From: Bacillota bacterium
GTDB taxonomy: Bacteria; Bacillota; Clostridia; Christensenellales; Aristaeellaceae
DNA: 64,000 bases
Direction of reading: 5' to 3'
Assembly (NCBI GenBank): GCA_023411395.1
Contig: JAEYOV010000002.1
Location: 76,504-140,503 of the forward strand
Each line of letters opens with the position of its first letter. The first letter of the stretch is position 1. Under the pieces are notes generated by a model. The model worked only from the letters and a program-made list of their open reading frames with translations, was not told the DNA's origin and made no database searches. The position numbers and the translations under genes were made by a program. Shown one piece after another: positions 1 through 8,419 of the stretch.

Positions 1-1206
1 TTCTCTCTTTTCAAAAAGGCGTATCAAACGAACCGCAATCATACCTACTACCTGGAGTTGTGCGTTTATGAAACGGAGCTGCATGGCTTCTTCAATGAAG
101 ACAAGACGGGCAACCGCATCTTGCTTTTGAATGACGGTCTGCTTCTTTCCGACTCCAACCGGGAGGAATTCCGCCGCCTTTTGTATGCAAACAAGTGGGC
201 GCCACAGCTTGGTTCGCACCAAACAACGCCGCTTAGCGGAATTAACACGCTGGAATTTGTGGAAATGAGCATGCCGCTGAATTGGACGGTGGCCATACGC
301 ACCAGCGCCGGATACCTGGAGCAGGGATTTTGGAAAATGTACGGCCAGCTTTTCCCGATTATCCTGGCGGTGATGGCCACAGCCCTTTTGTTTGTACGTT
401 CCATTTCCACCCGCATGAACCGCCGTTTGGGCCAGCTTCAGGAGAAAATTGCCAATATCAGCAACGGCGATCTTACACAGAATCTTCAAATGGACGGGAA
501 GGATGAGTTCAAGATCCTCTCGGACGAGGCGGAGGACACACGCCAGAAGATACGCCAGCTCATTGCCGAGATCAAAGATATCAATGAGCTGAAGCGCGTG
601 GCGGAAATATCGGCGCTTCGGGCACAGATCAACTCCCACTTTCTGTTCAACGCCCTTTCCTCCATCAAATGGCTGTCACGGCAGGACGACAAGAAAGCGC
701 TGGCGGAGGCGGTGGAAAAGCTGGCGCTTTTCCTGCGTTACGGCTTGTCGCTGGACGAGAACCAGGCCACGCTGGCCGACGAGGTGGGTCAGCTCAATGC
801 TTACATCTATCTGCAAAAGCTGCGCTACGGCGATGAAATAAACGTGCATATGGATATTGAAGAAGAATTGCTGTCCCAGCGCACGGTGAAGCTTACGCTG
901 CAGCCGCTGGTGGAAAACGCCATCTACCATGGGCGCAGGGAGAGCGGCGCGCCGCTGAACATAACCATCTATACCTACTGCGACGAAACGGACTATTACC
1001 TGGTGGTGGAGGACGACGGCAACGGTATCCCTGATGAGATGATTCGGGCGATTTTACGGGGGGACGGGGAAATATCCAAAAGCGGGTACGGCCTCAAAAA
1101 TGTCATCAGCCGCGTCCGTGCCTGTTCGGACGGGCAAGGGGAAGTTGCCATCGAAAGCAAGCTCAATGTGTATACAAAGATCGTGGTGAAGCAAAAGCGA
1201 AGCTAG
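1..1206 (+). CDS. Sensor histidine kinase, YesM/LytS-like (5' partial)
   Basis: Two-component sensor kinase, open from the first base of the window, so its N-terminal sensor part is missing; 401 residues are visible. Seen: an extracellular remnant, one membrane segment near bases 355-400, a HAMP linker, then a His_kinase domain with the phospho-acceptor motif INSHFLFNAL (His codon 637-639) and an HATPase_c domain with LVENAIYHG, DDGNGIP and GYGLKNV. This is the architecture of YesM-type kinases that control carbohydrate uptake in Firmicutes. The sugar ABC importer begins 329 bases downstream, so it is probably the target; the cognate AraC-type response regulator is not in the window and may lie upstream. 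A terminator follows the stop. Family call is firm; the ligand is unknown. Confidence 0.93.
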   Translation, partial: FSLFKKAYQTNRNHTYYLELCVYETELHGFFNEDKTGNRILLLNDGLLLSDSNREEFRRLLYANKWAPQLGSHQTTPLSGINTLEFVEMSMPLNWTVAIRTSAGYLEQGFWKMYGQLFPIILAVMATALLFVRSISTRMNRRLGQLQEKIANISNGDLTQNLQMDGKDEFKILSDEAEDTRQKIRQLIAEIKDINELKRVAEISALRAQINSHFLFNALSSIKWLSRQDDKKALAEAVEKLALFLRYGLSLDENQATLADEVGQLNAYIYLQKLRYGDEINVHMDIEEELLSQRTVKLTLQPLVENAIYHGRRESGAPLNITIYTYCDETDYYLVVEDDGNGIPDEMIRAILRGDGEISKSGYGLKNVISRVRACSDGQGEVAIESKLNVYTKIVVKQKRS

Positions 1207-1228
1207 AGGCATTGATCTTTGAAAATGG

Positions 1229-1276
1229 GCGGCATGAAACAGATTTTTTCTGCTTCGTGCCGCGATTCGTTTTTGG
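1229..1276 (+). terminator. Rho-independent terminator after the histidine kinase
   Basis: A 14-bp stem (1229-1242 with 1250-1263, one mismatch and one G-U pair) has a 7-base loop and is followed by a T run at about 1270-1275. It lies 23 bases after the kinase stop codon. The rest of the gap up to 1460 shows no gene. Confidence 0.7.
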
Positions 1277-1462
1277 AAGCAGCCTGTTTATCAACTTCAA
1301 TAATCCATGCGCCGGCGATTCGATTTTAAAAAATGACACAGAGCAGGGGAGAATGGCCAAAAAACCTATTTGAAAACGGAGCAGTTTCAAAAAGGAACTT
1401 CGAATTCCAACAGTTGCCCCAACAAATGCGAAATGCACAAGAATTCAAAGCTGGTTTGTTGA

Positions 1463-1491
1463 TTTACGACAATGCGTACATGAAATACAAT
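1463..1491 (+). promoter_or_regulatory. Candidate sigma-A promoter for the sugar ABC importer
   Basis: TTTACG (1463-1468), a 17-base spacer, then TACAAT (1486-1491), 43 bases before the start codon of the first permease. The -10 is good and the -35 only fair. Confidence 0.45.
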
Positions 1492-1534
1492 AGAGACAGC
1501 GAAACGTGAACGAATCAAAATAGGTGGGAGCGCC

Positions 1535-2470
1535 ATGCTTGCAACCAACCCCTTAAAGAACCGGCTCGTTCGGGGAACAAGGTACTTTCTTATCCACCGG
1601 TATCTGTATCTGCTTCTGGTTCCCTGCGTCGCGTACTTTATTATTTTCCACTACCTGCCCATGTACGGGCTTGTGATTGCCTTCAAGGATTTCAAGTTCT
1701 CCCGGGGCATCCTGGGCAGCCCCTGGAGCGGGCTGAGCAACTTTATCTATCTGTTCGGCCTTCGGGACTTTTACCGGGTACTGACCAATTCCCTGCTTTT
1801 AAGCCTTATGCGCCTGCTGTTTTGCTTTCCCATACCCATTCTTTTGTCCTTGATGCTCAATGAGATCCCGCTGCTTCGGTTAAAGCGCCTGGCCCAGACC
1901 ACCATCTATCTTCCGTACTTCATCTCCTGGGTAGTCATCGGCGGGATCCTGGTGAATCTGCTTTCGCCTTCCTGGGGGATTGTGAACATCTGGCTGAAGG
2001 CGCTTGGGCTGGAGCCGGTGTTCTTCCTGGGCAGCGACAAGTATTTTCGGGGGATCGCTCTCATGTCCCATGTGTGGAAGCAGGCGGGCTGGGATACCAT
2101 CATTTATCTCGCGGCCATCACCGCCATCAGCCCGGATCTGTATGAGGCAGCCACCATTGACGGCGCGGGCAAGCTTCAAAGGATCTGGCACATCACGCTG
2201 CCGGGCATCCGTTCAACTATACTGATTCTGATTCTATTGTCCATCGGCAACCTGATGAGCAACGGCTTTGAGCAGATTTACGTGCTGCAGAACAACAGCA
2301 ACCTGGCTGTGGCGGAAGTATTTGAAACCTACACCTACAAGATGGGTATGGTCAACGGCCGCTTTTCCTTTGCCACTTCGGTGGGGTTGTTCAGCTCCGT
2401 TGTGGGTTTTGTGCTCCTTGTGCTGGCCAATGCCGGGGCCAAGGCCATGGGGGAGGAAGGAATCTTCTAA
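1535..2470 (+). CDS. Carbohydrate ABC transporter permease, LplB type
   Basis: Integral membrane permease of a CUT1-type sugar ABC importer, 311 residues, with about six hydrophobic segments. The EAA loop needed to contact the ATPase is visible as YEAATIDGAGKLQRIWHITL at about residues 205-224. AGGTGGGA sits 6-13 bases before the ATG and fixes the start. It is first in an operon with the second permease and the binding protein. No ATP-binding subunit is encoded here; such importers commonly share an MsmX-type ATPase encoded elsewhere. Substrate unknown; the linked isomerase, ThuA-like protein and GH30 enzyme suggest a glycan-derived oligosaccharide. Confidence 0.92.
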   Translation: MLATNPLKNRLVRGTRYFLIHRYLYLLLVPCVAYFIIFHYLPMYGLVIAFKDFKFSRGILGSPWSGLSNFIYLFGLRDFYRVLTNSLLLSLMRLLFCFPIPILLSLMLNEIPLLRLKRLAQTTIYLPYFISWVVIGGILVNLLSPSWGIVNIWLKALGLEPVFFLGSDKYFRGIALMSHVWKQAGWDTIIYLAAITAISPDLYEAATIDGAGKLQRIWHITLPGIRSTILILILLSIGNLMSNGFEQIYVLQNNSNLAVAEVFETYTYKMGMVNGRFSFATSVGLFSSVVGFVLLVLANAGAKAMGEEGIF

Positions 2471-2501
2471 TAGCAGCGATTTTCACGGCGGGGGGGATTG
2501 T

Positions 2502-3398
2502 ATGGCAAAGCGCAGCGGGCTTGTGCGGGGGAAAGGCGACTGGGTAGTGGAATCCATCTCCATTCTGGGCATTGCCCTATTCTCCTTCCTGTGCCTGACA
2601 CCCTTTATATACGTGGTATTCGTATCCTTCATGCCCTATACGGAGTACATTGAAAACCCCATGAGGATCATCCCCAACCAATTTGATCTGACAGCGTATA
2701 AGCAGATCATGGACTACAGCCTAATCCAGTCGGGGTACAAGGTGACATTGTTGATTACTTTCGTGGGTACAGCGCTCAGCGTTTTTTTGTTGACGATCTC
2801 CGCTTACCCCCTCTCCAAAACGGCTTTGAAGGGGCACCGGCTGGTGATGGGCATGATTCTGTTCACTATGTTCTTCAACGGCGGCATGATCCCCAACTAT
2901 GTGCTGATCCGCACCCTGGGCCTGAACAACAGGATCTGGGCGTTGATCCTCCCCGGCTGCATCAGTGCCTTCAACCTGATTTTGATGAAGAATTTCATTA
3001 AGGTAACTGTTCCCGAATCCCTGGAGGAAGCAGCCAAAATCGACGGCGCCAACGACCTGCGCATATTGGGCTCCGTGGTATTTCCGCTACTTGCGCCCGC
3101 GGTGGCCACCATGGTGGTGTTCTGTGCGGTGGGCTACTGGAACAGCTACTTTTCCGCCATGCTCTATGTTACCGACCGCAAGCTGTGGCCCTTGACACTG
3201 GTCTTGCGGGAACTGGTGGTGGAGGATACCTCCGCCGTGTCCCCGGTGACGCAGATGCTCACCTCCCAGAACCGCTCGCACACCTTTACCCTGAAAATGG
3301 CGGCCATTGTCATTACCATCGTGCCCATATTGATCGTATACCCCTTTATGCAAAAGTATTTCGTCAAGGGGATTTCGCTGGGCTCGGTCAAGGAATAA
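2502..3398 (+). CDS. Carbohydrate ABC transporter permease, YtcP/AraQ type
   Basis: Second membrane subunit of the sugar importer, 298 residues, with an EAA motif (LEEAAKIDGANDLRILG) about two thirds along. An in-frame opening reaches back to 2268 inside the first permease, but the ATG at 2502 gives the conserved N-terminus with a first membrane segment (LGIALFSFLCLTPFIYVVF). It starts 31 bases after the upstream stop. Pairing of one LplB-type and one YtcP-type subunit is standard for this family. Confidence 0.92.
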   Translation: MAKRSGLVRGKGDWVVESISILGIALFSFLCLTPFIYVVFVSFMPYTEYIENPMRIIPNQFDLTAYKQIMDYSLIQSGYKVTLLITFVGTALSVFLLTISAYPLSKTALKGHRLVMGMILFTMFFNGGMIPNYVLIRTLGLNNRIWALILPGCISAFNLILMKNFIKVTVPESLEEAAKIDGANDLRILGSVVFPLLAPAVATMVVFCAVGYWNSYFSAMLYVTDRKLWPLTLVLRELVVEDTSAVSPVTQMLTSQNRSHTFTLKMAAIVITIVPILIVYPFMQKYFVKGISLGSVKE

Positions 3399-3452
3399 AG
3401 CGTATTCTGCCATACAGATTTGTATGGAGAAAAATAATAAGGAGGGTTTTCC

Positions 3453-4982
3453 ATGTTCAAACGGATCCTGGGCCTGGTTCTCGCATTCGTGCTGGCGTTG
3501 ACCATGCTTTGCGGCGCGGCGCTGGCGGAAAAGAAGGAAGTCGTGGAGATTTCCGTTGTTCTGCAGGTCAACCCCGAAATCCAACTGGACGGCAACCCCA
3601 TCTTCCAGTACATCGAAGACAAGCTGGGCATCCGCTTGCTGGTGGAAGCGCCCCCGCTCAACAGCTTCGGCGACCGGGTGAAGGTGCTGGTTGCCACCGA
3701 CGACATGCCTGACTTCTTTATCTTCGGCGCGGACATCTCCGCCAAGCAGTGGGCCGGCGAGGGATTGCTGGCGGATGTAACCGATCTGATCGGTGATTAT
3801 CCGAACCTTGTAAGCAACATTTCCCCCGAACAGTACGGCGATACCAAGGTGCTGGAGGATGGCCGCATCTATGGTATTCCGCGCCCCAATTCCTATGACA
3901 AGTGGGGCTTCCTCATCAACAAAAAGTGGCTGGACGCCGCTAATAAGCAGGTGCCCACCACGGTGGAAGAGTTCATCGATGTCTGCCGTGCCTTCACTTT
4001 CAATGATCCGGACGGCAACGGCCAGGCCGACACCTACGGCGTCAGCTTCGGCGCACAGCAGAACAGCATGGATTCCGGCGTATGGCATCTGGCCAACGAT
4101 TTTCTGTCCACGGCCTACAGCATCTCCTCCTGGCATCATGGCATGCCTGATAAGGACGGCAGCGCCAAGATCCGCGCTTTGAAATCCACCTACTATGATT
4201 ATCTGACGCTGATGCGCACCTTGTATTCCGAAGGCGTAATCGACAGAGAGTTCATCACCCACAAGAGCAGTGAGCACATCGAGAAGTTTGCCCAGAACCG
4301 TGTGGGCATTGTGGGCGCTTCCGAGAAGAACTACACCACGCAAATCTTGGAGAAGTACAGCTTAAGTCCCGACGATTACGTATACTGCGCGCCGCTGACC
4401 CTGACCAAGGAAGACAAGCCCGTGTACGTAATGCCGCCCTCCAACTGGATGGCCTTCTTCATCAACGCCAAGTCCGAAAAAATCCCCGATGTGCTGCGCT
4501 TCCTGGATTGGGCCAACTCCGAGGAAGGCTTTGTAATGATGCAATTGGGTATTCAGGGCTTGCACTACAACAGCTATGACATTAACCTGAGAGCCATTGA
4601 CCGCACTCCTGAGCAGACGGAAGCTGCCCGTAAGACCACCAGCAATATGATGTCCTTTGCCAATGCCTACAAGGACACTGAAGCCTTGATGGGCGGCTCC
4701 ACGCCGGAAATGATCTTAAAGTGGCAAGCGGAAGCCTCTGCCGCCAGCGCCATCACCCGCCGCTGCTATACGCCCTTTGTGAAGACCATTGACAAAATCC
4801 CCACCGAATTCCCGGATGAAACGCAGATGCTCAACAGCCTGGAAGTGCGCTACGTCACCGGCGAAGTAACGATGGATGAGCTCCGGCAGTTTGTGGAAGG
4901 CGACTACAAGACGAAGACAGCCGCCATCGCCGCGGAGTTTGAAGCCTACATGGCCGCCAACCCTGTTCGGTTCGAAGACTAA
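3453..4982 (+). CDS. Extracellular sugar-binding protein, LplA-like
   Basis: Solute-binding component of the importer, 509 residues. The N-terminus is a secretion signal ending in the type I cleavage pattern GAALA before EKKEV. A Cys lies at residue 20, but its context (TML before it) is not a lipobox, so the protein does not look like a lipoprotein, which is unusual for a Gram-positive binding protein. The mature part carries the extracellular solute-binding family 1 fold, including a DPDGNGQADTYG stretch resembling a calcium-binding loop. AGGAGGG lies 5 bases before the ATG. A hairpin follows the stop. Ligand unknown. Confidence 0.9.
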   Translation: MFKRILGLVLAFVLALTMLCGAALAEKKEVVEISVVLQVNPEIQLDGNPIFQYIEDKLGIRLLVEAPPLNSFGDRVKVLVATDDMPDFFIFGADISAKQWAGEGLLADVTDLIGDYPNLVSNISPEQYGDTKVLEDGRIYGIPRPNSYDKWGFLINKKWLDAANKQVPTTVEEFIDVCRAFTFNDPDGNGQADTYGVSFGAQQNSMDSGVWHLANDFLSTAYSISSWHHGMPDKDGSAKIRALKSTYYDYLTLMRTLYSEGVIDREFITHKSSEHIEKFAQNRVGIVGASEKNYTTQILEKYSLSPDDYVYCAPLTLTKEDKPVYVMPPSNWMAFFINAKSEKIPDVLRFLDWANSEEGFVMMQLGIQGLHYNSYDINLRAIDRTPEQTEAARKTTSNMMSFANAYKDTEALMGGSTPEMILKWQAEASAASAITRRCYTPFVKTIDKIPTEFPDETQMLNSLEVRYVTGEVTMDELRQFVEGDYKTKTAAIAAEFEAYMAANPVRFED

Positions 4983-4988
4983 TACAAA

Positions 4989-5018
4989 ATTGCTTCCCCG
5001 GCTCGCCGGGGAAGCAAT
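4989..5018 (+). terminator. Strong hairpin after the binding-protein gene
   Basis: A perfect 13-bp stem (4989-5001 with 5006-5018) with a CTCG tetraloop, starting 7 bases after the stop. No T tract follows, so it may protect the 3' end of the mRNA or attenuate rather than terminate fully. Confidence 0.55.
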
Positions 5019-5043
5019 ACGGATCACCAAGAATACCCGGCAG

Positions 5044-5126
5044 ATGTCATTCTGAGGAGTGAAGCGACGAAGAATCTTTACTTCACAAAACACAAGATCC
5101 ATCGGGCTACGCCCTCAGGATGACAT
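5044..5126. repeat. Palindromic MITE-like intergenic element
   Basis: An 83-base unit with 14-bp terminal inverted repeats, ATGTCATTCTGAGG (5044-5057) and CCTCAGGATGACAT (5113-5126), differing at one position. The interior has GAAGAATCTT and AAGATCC, which pair partially, so the whole unit folds as one long hairpin. It lies between two genes and encodes nothing. I recognise this motif as resembling a small palindromic repeat found scattered in diverse bacterial genomes; that is from memory and needs a search. Only one copy is seen here. Confidence 0.6.
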
Positions 5127-5156
5127 AACGATGAGTTCGCAATCCAAACTACTTTC

Positions 5157-5185
5157 TTGATTTGCCGAAAAGCAGTTTCTATAAA
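5157..5185 (+). promoter_or_regulatory. Sigma-A promoter upstream of the sugar isomerase gene
   Basis: TTGATT (5157-5162), a 17-base spacer, TATAAA (5180-5185). It sits 128 bases before the start codon, downstream of the palindromic element. The remaining leader up to 5298 has no gene. Confidence 0.6.
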
Positions 5186-5313
5186 AGGCATAGGGGAGTA
5201 GTGAACATATCCTAGTACTATATTGCTTATCAATTTATTTGCGAGCTATTTTCTTCCCTGGATACACGGGGAAGCGAATAAATAGACAAACGTAGGAATC
5301 AGGAGGATAAAGT

Positions 5314-6132
5314 ATGAGCAAACCTTTCCAGTTCGGCATCGTGGTGGACGTTGTACCCCTTGACAAGGTGAACAAGCAATGGGAGTATTTCGAGGTTCCC
5401 GCCAGCATACACGCAGACCCGCTCCTGTGCGACGCCGAGTGGGAAACGAACAAGGAGGCATACAAGAAAGACGGCCGTCCTTGCCTGGTGACCAGCCATA
5501 TGCTGGGCGCAGGCAACAGCCTGTACGCGGTCTGCGGCCCCAAGTATGACCGTGAAAAGATACTGTTCATGCTGGAGCGGGAGTTTGCGCGCCTAAATCA
5601 GCTTGGCATCAAGTATGTAGGTTGCTGGGGCGGCCACTTCCGCTGCCCGGAAGGTTTTGACCGCAATAAGGCCATCGACCAGGCCATCAGCTCCGTGAAC
5701 ATCATGGCTGACTTTGCCGAGAAGTACGGGATGCAGGTTGCGCTGGAGCCCCAGGCCGAGCATGACACCCTCTTCCCCAGGTACCTGGAAGGCGTCGCCT
5801 TCGCAAAGCTGACGGGGCGCCGCTCCATCAAGGTGATGGCGGACCTGAACTATTTCCTGGAGCTTGAGCAGCCGCTGGAGGATATTTTGAAGTATCCGGA
5901 CTACTGCCTGAACGTGCACATTCAGGGCGACGGCGGCGCGCAGCCCAATGTGGGCAATCGGGAGGAAATCTTCCTGCGCCTGTTTAGCATCCTCAAGGAG
6001 ATCGGCTATGACAAGGGCGTTTCCGCTGCCTGCCCGTGGGTGATTACCAACGGGGCCAAAGAAATTGATTATGCTTACGAAACGGACAAGACGCTCAAGT
6101 ATCTGCAATCTCTCAGAAGCAAAGTTTATTAA
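5314..6132 (+). CDS. Sugar phosphate isomerase/epimerase-like TIM-barrel protein
   Basis: A 272-residue protein of the xylose isomerase-like TIM-barrel superfamily (AP endonuclease 2 fold). Seen: alternating beta/alpha pattern, with likely metal-binding residues in GCWGGHFRCP, VALEPQAEHD, VMADLNYF and LNVHIQGD, each at the end of a predicted strand as expected. Members interconvert ketoses and aldoses or epimerise sugars; the substrate cannot be read. AGGAGGAT lies 7 bases before the ATG. It is followed by the ThuA-like gene, a common pairing in sugar catabolic loci. Confidence 0.82.
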   Translation: MSKPFQFGIVVDVVPLDKVNKQWEYFEVPASIHADPLLCDAEWETNKEAYKKDGRPCLVTSHMLGAGNSLYAVCGPKYDREKILFMLEREFARLNQLGIKYVGCWGGHFRCPEGFDRNKAIDQAISSVNIMADFAEKYGMQVALEPQAEHDTLFPRYLEGVAFAKLTGRRSIKVMADLNYFLELEQPLEDILKYPDYCLNVHIQGDGGAQPNVGNREEIFLRLFSILKEIGYDKGVSAACPWVITNGAKEIDYAYETDKTLKYLQSLRSKVY

Positions 6133-6157
6133 TGGGGACAGTGCCATCACTTTTCCG

Positions 6158-6230
6158 AGGATGTCAGAAAGCGAAGCCAATGTATTTTCCTTTTGGGGAG
6201 TGACAGATACGCGGCGTTTTCTGACATCCT
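6158..6230. promoter_or_regulatory. Perfect 13-bp inverted repeat in the isomerase-thuA gap
   Basis: AGGATGTCAGAAA at 6158-6170 is repeated inverted at 6218-6230 with 47 bases between. It occupies the 178-base gap between two genes that look co-transcribed. It could be a two-site operator, a large mRNA hairpin, or the ends of a tiny mobile element. Confidence 0.4.
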
Positions 6231-6310
6231 GTGCTATGATCATATCCGGTGCAGGAAATGCCAAACCCAAGATGGAAATACATAGGCCAAACGGCCATGG
6301 GAGGAATACG

Positions 6311-6964
6311 ATGGACGGCAAGATCAAAGTGGCCGTGCTGGTGGAAGGGCACCCGTACGATGTGGCCGGCTTTCAAAACATGCTCTGGTCTTTTGAAGAC
6401 TGTAACTGCTTTGTACAGCCCCTGGACCTATATTGCCAGGACGAAAAGAACAGGGACTGGTACGACGTGGTGCTCTATTACAACATGAACCTCAAAAAGC
6501 CGGATGAATCAGGCCCCCTGTACAAATACCTTACGCAAAGCCTGGGCGGCACGAAACAAGGGATTATGCTGTTGCATCATGGCCTGTTGTCTTTCCCTAA
6601 ATGGGATGTGTGGACGCAGGTATCGGGCGTGAAGGTACGGTGCGAGGACGGCGTGTTCTCCTATCATCAGAATGAGCACGTCAGAACGCATATTGCGGAT
6701 GCTGTCCATCCCATTACCCGTGGCATCGCCGACCTTGAGGTGATTGATGAAACATATATTATTGGCGAGCCAGAAGAACCGGGCAATCATGTTCTCCTGA
6801 CCACCGATAACGCAAACAGCATCAAAACCATCGGCTGGGCCCGAACATACAAAAACAGCCGCGTGTTCTGCTACGCATCGGGCCACGACCACAAGACCTA
6901 TGATCACGCGTCGTTCCGTCAGCTTGTACATAACGGATTGCGCTGGTGCGCATTCAAAAGCTGA
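6311..6964 (+). CDS. ThuA-like domain protein
   Basis: A 217-residue protein of the ThuA family (class I glutamine amidotransferase-like fold), found in trehalose and other sugar utilisation loci; its chemistry is poorly defined. Seen: strand IKVAVLVEGHPYDVAG at the N-terminus, a GIMLLHHGLLSFP loop in the position of the family's short-chain motif, HPITRGI, and a C-terminal RVFCYASGHDHKTYD region typical of the family. An in-frame opening reaches back to 6065, but GGGAGGAA 4-11 bases before the ATG at 6311 supports that start. It sits between the isomerase and GH30 genes. Confidence 0.8.
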   Translation: MDGKIKVAVLVEGHPYDVAGFQNMLWSFEDCNCFVQPLDLYCQDEKNRDWYDVVLYYNMNLKKPDESGPLYKYLTQSLGGTKQGIMLLHHGLLSFPKWDVWTQVSGVKVRCEDGVFSYHQNEHVRTHIADAVHPITRGIADLEVIDETYIIGEPEEPGNHVLLTTDNANSIKTIGWARTYKNSRVFCYASGHDHKTYDHASFRQLVHNGLRWCAFKS

Positions 6965-6997
6965 CGCGATGAATACATACCTTCAAAGGGGACTATT

Positions 6998-8344
6998 ATG
7001 AAGCTGGAACTGACTAGCACGGTTTATTCGAGGGGAAAAGCGAAAAGGGTGCAGTATGCGGCGGCTTTTCAGGCCGATCCGGGCGTGGAAAACCATGCGG
7101 TCAACCTGTATCCCGAGGCGCGCTATCAGGAGATCATGGGTTTTGGAGGAGCCATTACGGAGGCGGCCGGGTACGTGTTTTCCCAAATGAGCCCCGATAA
7201 GCAGCAGGAGATACTGGACGCGTACTTTGGGCCTAATGGCAACCAATATACCATGGCGCGGGTAGCCTTGGACAGTTGCGATTTTTCGCTTGGCAACTAT
7301 TCCGCCGTCACCGACTCCAAGGATGAGGCGCTTGCCACCTTTTCCCTCCAGCGGGATGAGCGGTATGTGCTGCCCCTTTTGGGCCGTGCCCAGGAGACGG
7401 CCGGAACGCGCCTCACCCTGATGCTTTCGCCCTGGAGCCCCCCTGCCTTCATGAAAAGCAGCGGCCAGAAAAACGGCGGCGGATATTTGCTGCCCGAATA
7501 CTATGGGCGCTGGGCCAATTATATCTGCCGCTATATCAAGGAATACAGGGCACGGGGTTACAATATTGCCATGCTCACCGTGCAAAACGAGCCCAAAGCC
7601 GTTCAAACATGGGATTCCTGCGTCTATACTGCTGAAGAGGAGAAAACCTTCCTGCGGGACTACCTGTATCCGGCCCTTGAAAAGAACGGCCTTGGGGAGG
7701 TGGGCATCTACATCTGGGATCACAACAAGGAGCGGGTATATGAGCGGGCCAGGGAAATCATTGACGAAAAGACCGGCAGGATGGTGAATGGCGTCGCCTT
7801 TCACTGGTACAGCGGCGAACATTTTGACGCGGTGCGCCTTACGGCCGAGCAGTTCCCGGACAAGAAGCTGGTGTTCTCAGAAGGGTGCGTGGAATACAGC
7901 CGTTTTGGCGCGGACGACCAGCTTGCCCATGCCAGAATGTACGCCCATGATATCATCGGCAATTTGCGGGCCGGCATGCACGGCTATCTGGACTGGAACA
8001 TCCTGCTGAATGAAAAAGGTGGCCCCAATCATGTGGGCAACTTCTGCGAAGCGCCGCTCATGTGCGACCCTAAGCAGAATACGGTGGAAAAGAAGCTCAG
8101 CTTTGAATATGTTGGTCATTTCAGCCGCTTCATCAAACCGGGAGCCAAACGAATCGCATCCTCCGCCTATACCGACAAGCTGGATACCGTGTCCTTCCAA
8201 AATCCCGACGGAACGCTGATTGCTGTTTTCCTCAATAAAACAGGCAAGGCGCTGCCAATGGTCATCCGCTTAGGCGGGCAGGCCGCTTCATTCACACTTG
8301 CAGCAAACGCCATTGCAACGGGCGTCATTGACGGGGCACTGTAA
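6998..8344 (+). CDS. Glycoside hydrolase family 30 glycosidase
   Basis: A 448-residue family 30 enzyme (glucosylceramidase/beta-glycosidase type). Seen: the N-terminal FGGAITEAAGYVF motif, the acid/base Glu in QNEPKA (residue 198), the nucleophile Glu in FSEGC (residue 295), and a C-terminal beta-sandwich. No signal peptide, so it probably acts in the cytoplasm on imported oligosaccharides or glycosides. It closes the sugar locus 33 bases after thuA-like and is followed by a terminator. Start at 6998 is supported by AAAGGGG upstream. The bond cleaved cannot be told from sequence alone; GH30 members act on beta-glucosides, beta-xylosides and glucuronoxylan. Confidence 0.9.
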   Translation: MKLELTSTVYSRGKAKRVQYAAAFQADPGVENHAVNLYPEARYQEIMGFGGAITEAAGYVFSQMSPDKQQEILDAYFGPNGNQYTMARVALDSCDFSLGNYSAVTDSKDEALATFSLQRDERYVLPLLGRAQETAGTRLTLMLSPWSPPAFMKSSGQKNGGGYLLPEYYGRWANYICRYIKEYRARGYNIAMLTVQNEPKAVQTWDSCVYTAEEEKTFLRDYLYPALEKNGLGEVGIYIWDHNKERVYERAREIIDEKTGRMVNGVAFHWYSGEHFDAVRLTAEQFPDKKLVFSEGCVEYSRFGADDQLAHARMYAHDIIGNLRAGMHGYLDWNILLNEKGGPNHVGNFCEAPLMCDPKQNTVEKKLSFEYVGHFSRFIKPGAKRIASSAYTDKLDTVSFQNPDGTLIAVFLNKTGKALPMVIRLGGQAASFTLAANAIATGVIDGAL

Positions 8345-8365
8345 AGCAAGTTTCAAAAGTAAAAG

Positions 8366-8401
8366 AAATCCCATGCTTTTTGATAAGGCATGGGATTTTT
8401 G
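8366..8401. terminator. Bidirectional terminator between GH30 and alcohol dehydrogenase
   Basis: An 11-bp stem AAATCCCATGC (8366-8376) with GCATGGGATTT (8388-8398), followed by Ts on the + strand and preceded by A-rich sequence that serves the minus strand. It separates two convergent genes. Confidence 0.8.
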
Positions 8402-8419
8402 TATAAGGGGAAAGGGGAA

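Noticed and set aside
3087..4343. A 418-codon opening on the minus strand across the permease and binding-protein genes
   Set aside because: It runs antisense to two clearly recognised genes and has no motif of its own.
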